The notes under the pieces: generated by a model
What the model saw: the letters and a program-made list of their open reading frames with translations, nothing else
Told to the model about the DNA's origin: nothing
Databases searched by the model: none
Shown here: in pieces, positions 5,864 to 6,420 of the stretch
How positions within the stretch are numbered: the first letter of the stretch is position 1
Layout of the letters: each line of letters begins with the position of its first letter
Made by a program: the position numbers and the translations under genes
Assembly: GCA_021772705.1 (NCBI GenBank)
Contig: JAJFLN010000584.1
Coordinates: forward strand, 1 to 6,420
Length of the DNA stretch: 6,420 bases
Source: Candidatus Cloacimonadota bacterium
Lineage (GTDB): Bacteria; Muiribacteriota; UBA6191; JACPRK01
Reading direction: 5' to 3'

Positions 5864-5984
5864 GCTGAACGGACCCTGCTCCCTGCCCTGCAGGTCTTGC
5901 GAAACCACGGCTCGATCCTGCGTCAGGGCGCAGTCGTTATTCATTCATGGTTCGCCCGTGTCTTTGCCAGATTTGGGAGCCGTT

Positions 5985-6015
5985 CGTCCTACTATGGATG
6001 CCCGCATCCAGGACG
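5985..6015. repeat. Imperfect hairpin repeat
   Basis: CGTCCT (5985-5990) pairs with AGGACG (6010-6015), and GGATG (5996-6000) pairs with CATCC (6005-6009) around a CCCG loop. ACTAT (5991-5995) is bulged on one side. It resembles the short dispersed hairpins with a GGATGCCCG centre found in many bacterial spacers. Confidence 0.5.
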
Positions 6016-6040
6016 ACTGAAGGCCGAGTTTTCCCGATCC

Positions 6041-6159
6041 GTTCGTCCTGAGCCTGTCGAAGCATGTCCTGAGCGACGCCGAAGGGGATGAATGGAGCGG
6101 GCGGCCATATCGTCTGAGCTTGTCGAAGGGCGGCCCCTCGACAAGCTCGGGGTGAACGG
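6041..6159. repeat. REP-type palindromic repeat cluster
   Basis: Three related units occur. GTTCGTCCTGAGCCTGTCGA begins at 6041. A degenerate unit with TGTCCTGAG and GAAGGGGATGAA occupies 6065-6092. CTGAGCTTGTCGAAGGG runs from 6114 to 6130 and is followed by its own inverse. In the last, GAGCTTGTCGA (6116-6126) pairs perfectly with TCGACAAGCTC (6138-6148), and after one mismatch GGG pairs with CCC around a CGG loop. The core GTCCTGAGCTTGTCGAAG is a widespread extragenic palindromic repeat in many bacterial phyla, known from general familiarity and not from a search. No RAYT-type transposase is in the window. Confidence 0.8.
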
Positions 6160-6171
6160 GTAGCTAGATCC

Positions 6172-6310
6172 GGCACCGGTCGAATCCGCCCCAACTCCTG
6201 GACACTTCGAGTCTCCAGGATTTCGTAACGTGACCTGTTGCCATCAGCGATCAGCTCAACATGGCGATCATGACAACTGTCCGAAAATTGGGCCAGATTT
6301 GACCGGTGCC
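6172..6310. repeat. 139-bp segment bounded by 15-bp inverted repeats
   Basis: GGCACCGGTCGAATC (6172-6186) and GATTTGACCGGTGCC (6296-6310) are inverted copies matching at 14 of 15 positions. Inside is a 25-base near-perfect hairpin: TCCTGGA (6196-6202) with TCCAGGA (6214-6220), a C-C mismatch, then ACT with AGT around TCG. The layout suits a MITE or the remains of an insertion element. No clear target-site duplication is visible at the ends. Confidence 0.5.
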
Positions 6311-6353
6311 CTAGATCCAATACCCATGAATGAGTGGAAGAAATGTTTGAAAA

Positions 6354-6399
6354 CGAGGGCACTGCCCTCGAACTCCCGCCAGGGGCCATTGGCCCCTGG
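6354..6399. repeat. Double-hairpin repeat
   Basis: CGAGGGCA (6354-6361) pairs with TGCCCTCG (6363-6370) around one base. Eight bases later CCAGGGGCCA (6379-6388) pairs with TGGCCCCTGG (6390-6399), again around one base. The spacer AACTCCCG and the trailing ACCCC complete a pattern of paired GC-rich hairpins seen between genes in diverse bacteria. There is no T-run, so it is unlikely to be a simple terminator. Confidence 0.6.
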
Positions 6400-6420
6400 A
6401 CCCCGATGAACAGGTCAAGC

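Larger units (their letters stand above)
5864..6420. other. Gene-free region packed with palindromic repeats
   Basis: This 557-base stretch has no open frame that looks like a real protein; the longest minus-strand frame (5937-6389) is largely translation of repeats. It holds, in order, a weak hairpin after the zinc-ribbon gene (5918-5933), an imperfect hairpin (5985-6015), a REP-type cluster (6041-6159), an inverted-repeat-bounded segment (6172-6310) and a double hairpin (6354-6399). The segment 6200-6290 is less GC-rich than its surroundings. Confidence 0.7.

Noticed and set aside
5411..5944. Minus-strand open frame of 177 codons over the zinc-ribbon gene
   Set aside because: It is antisense to a gene with a strong ribosome binding site, covers the divergent promoter region, and shows no domain pattern.
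6178..6187. GGTCGAATCC, resembling a tRNA T-arm
   Set aside because: No acceptor stem, anticodon arm or D-arm can be built around it. It is part of the 15-bp inverted repeat.
5937..6389. Minus-strand open frame of 150 codons, with a protein-like stretch VELIADGNRSRYEILETR
   Set aside because: Much of it translates REP and hairpin repeats. The protein-like part covers only about 35 codons without a start or ribosome binding site. A decayed gene fragment cannot be excluded but is not supported.

Overview
The window is a GC-rich (roughly 60% by eye) bacterial chromosome segment. It has five gene-sized coding regions plus one small gene, and the gaps between them are filled with dispersed repeats. 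No ribosomal or taxonomic marker is present. The mix of a secreted M28 metallopeptidase, a UbiA prenyltransferase, a radical SAM enzyme and repeat-filled spacers would suit an environmental or metagenome-derived lineage such as an Acidobacteriota-like bacterium. That placement is a guess from style, not a demonstrated assignment.

Layout. At 2-658 (+) is the C-terminal part of a PaaK/CapK-type adenylate-forming ligase, closed by a clear hairpin at 680-709. The spacer 715-907 holds a repeat element whose two arms are arrays of a 9-bp unit close to CACAGAGNN. A GNAT acetyltransferase follows at 923-1492 (+). It has a TTG start, no ribosome binding site, and a possible -10 box only a few bases upstream. 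Convergent to it is a secreted M28 zinc aminopeptidase at 1557-2882 (-) with a textbook promoter and Shine-Dalgarno sequence. The spacer 2949-3290 holds a second full copy and a half copy of the 9-bp repeat element. The half copy runs into the 3' end of the next gene and supplies its last codons and stop. That gene, 3259-4503 (-), is a radical SAM enzyme with a stretched cluster motif (CX11CX2C). It overlaps by 4 bp (GTGA) the stop of the UbiA-family prenyltransferase at 4500-5396 (-), so the two look like a translationally coupled operon. Divergent from UbiA, at 5585-5863 (+), is a 92-residue zinc-ribbon protein of unknown function. The divergent spacer carries a strong near-palindrome (5500-5530) just upstream of a perfect TTGACA box. 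The remaining 557 bases (5864-6420) show no convincing gene but contain at least four separate palindromic elements.

How the genes may work together. UbiA plus radical SAM is the only pair with strong structural evidence of joint function. A membrane prenyltransferase that joins an isoprenoid to an aromatic or polar acceptor, coupled to a radical enzyme, suggests synthesis or modification of a prenylated lipid, quinone or pigment, but no substrate can be read from sequence. The zinc-ribbon protein may share regulation with them through the divergent palindrome. The ligase, GNAT and peptidase look like independent housekeeping or accessory genes.
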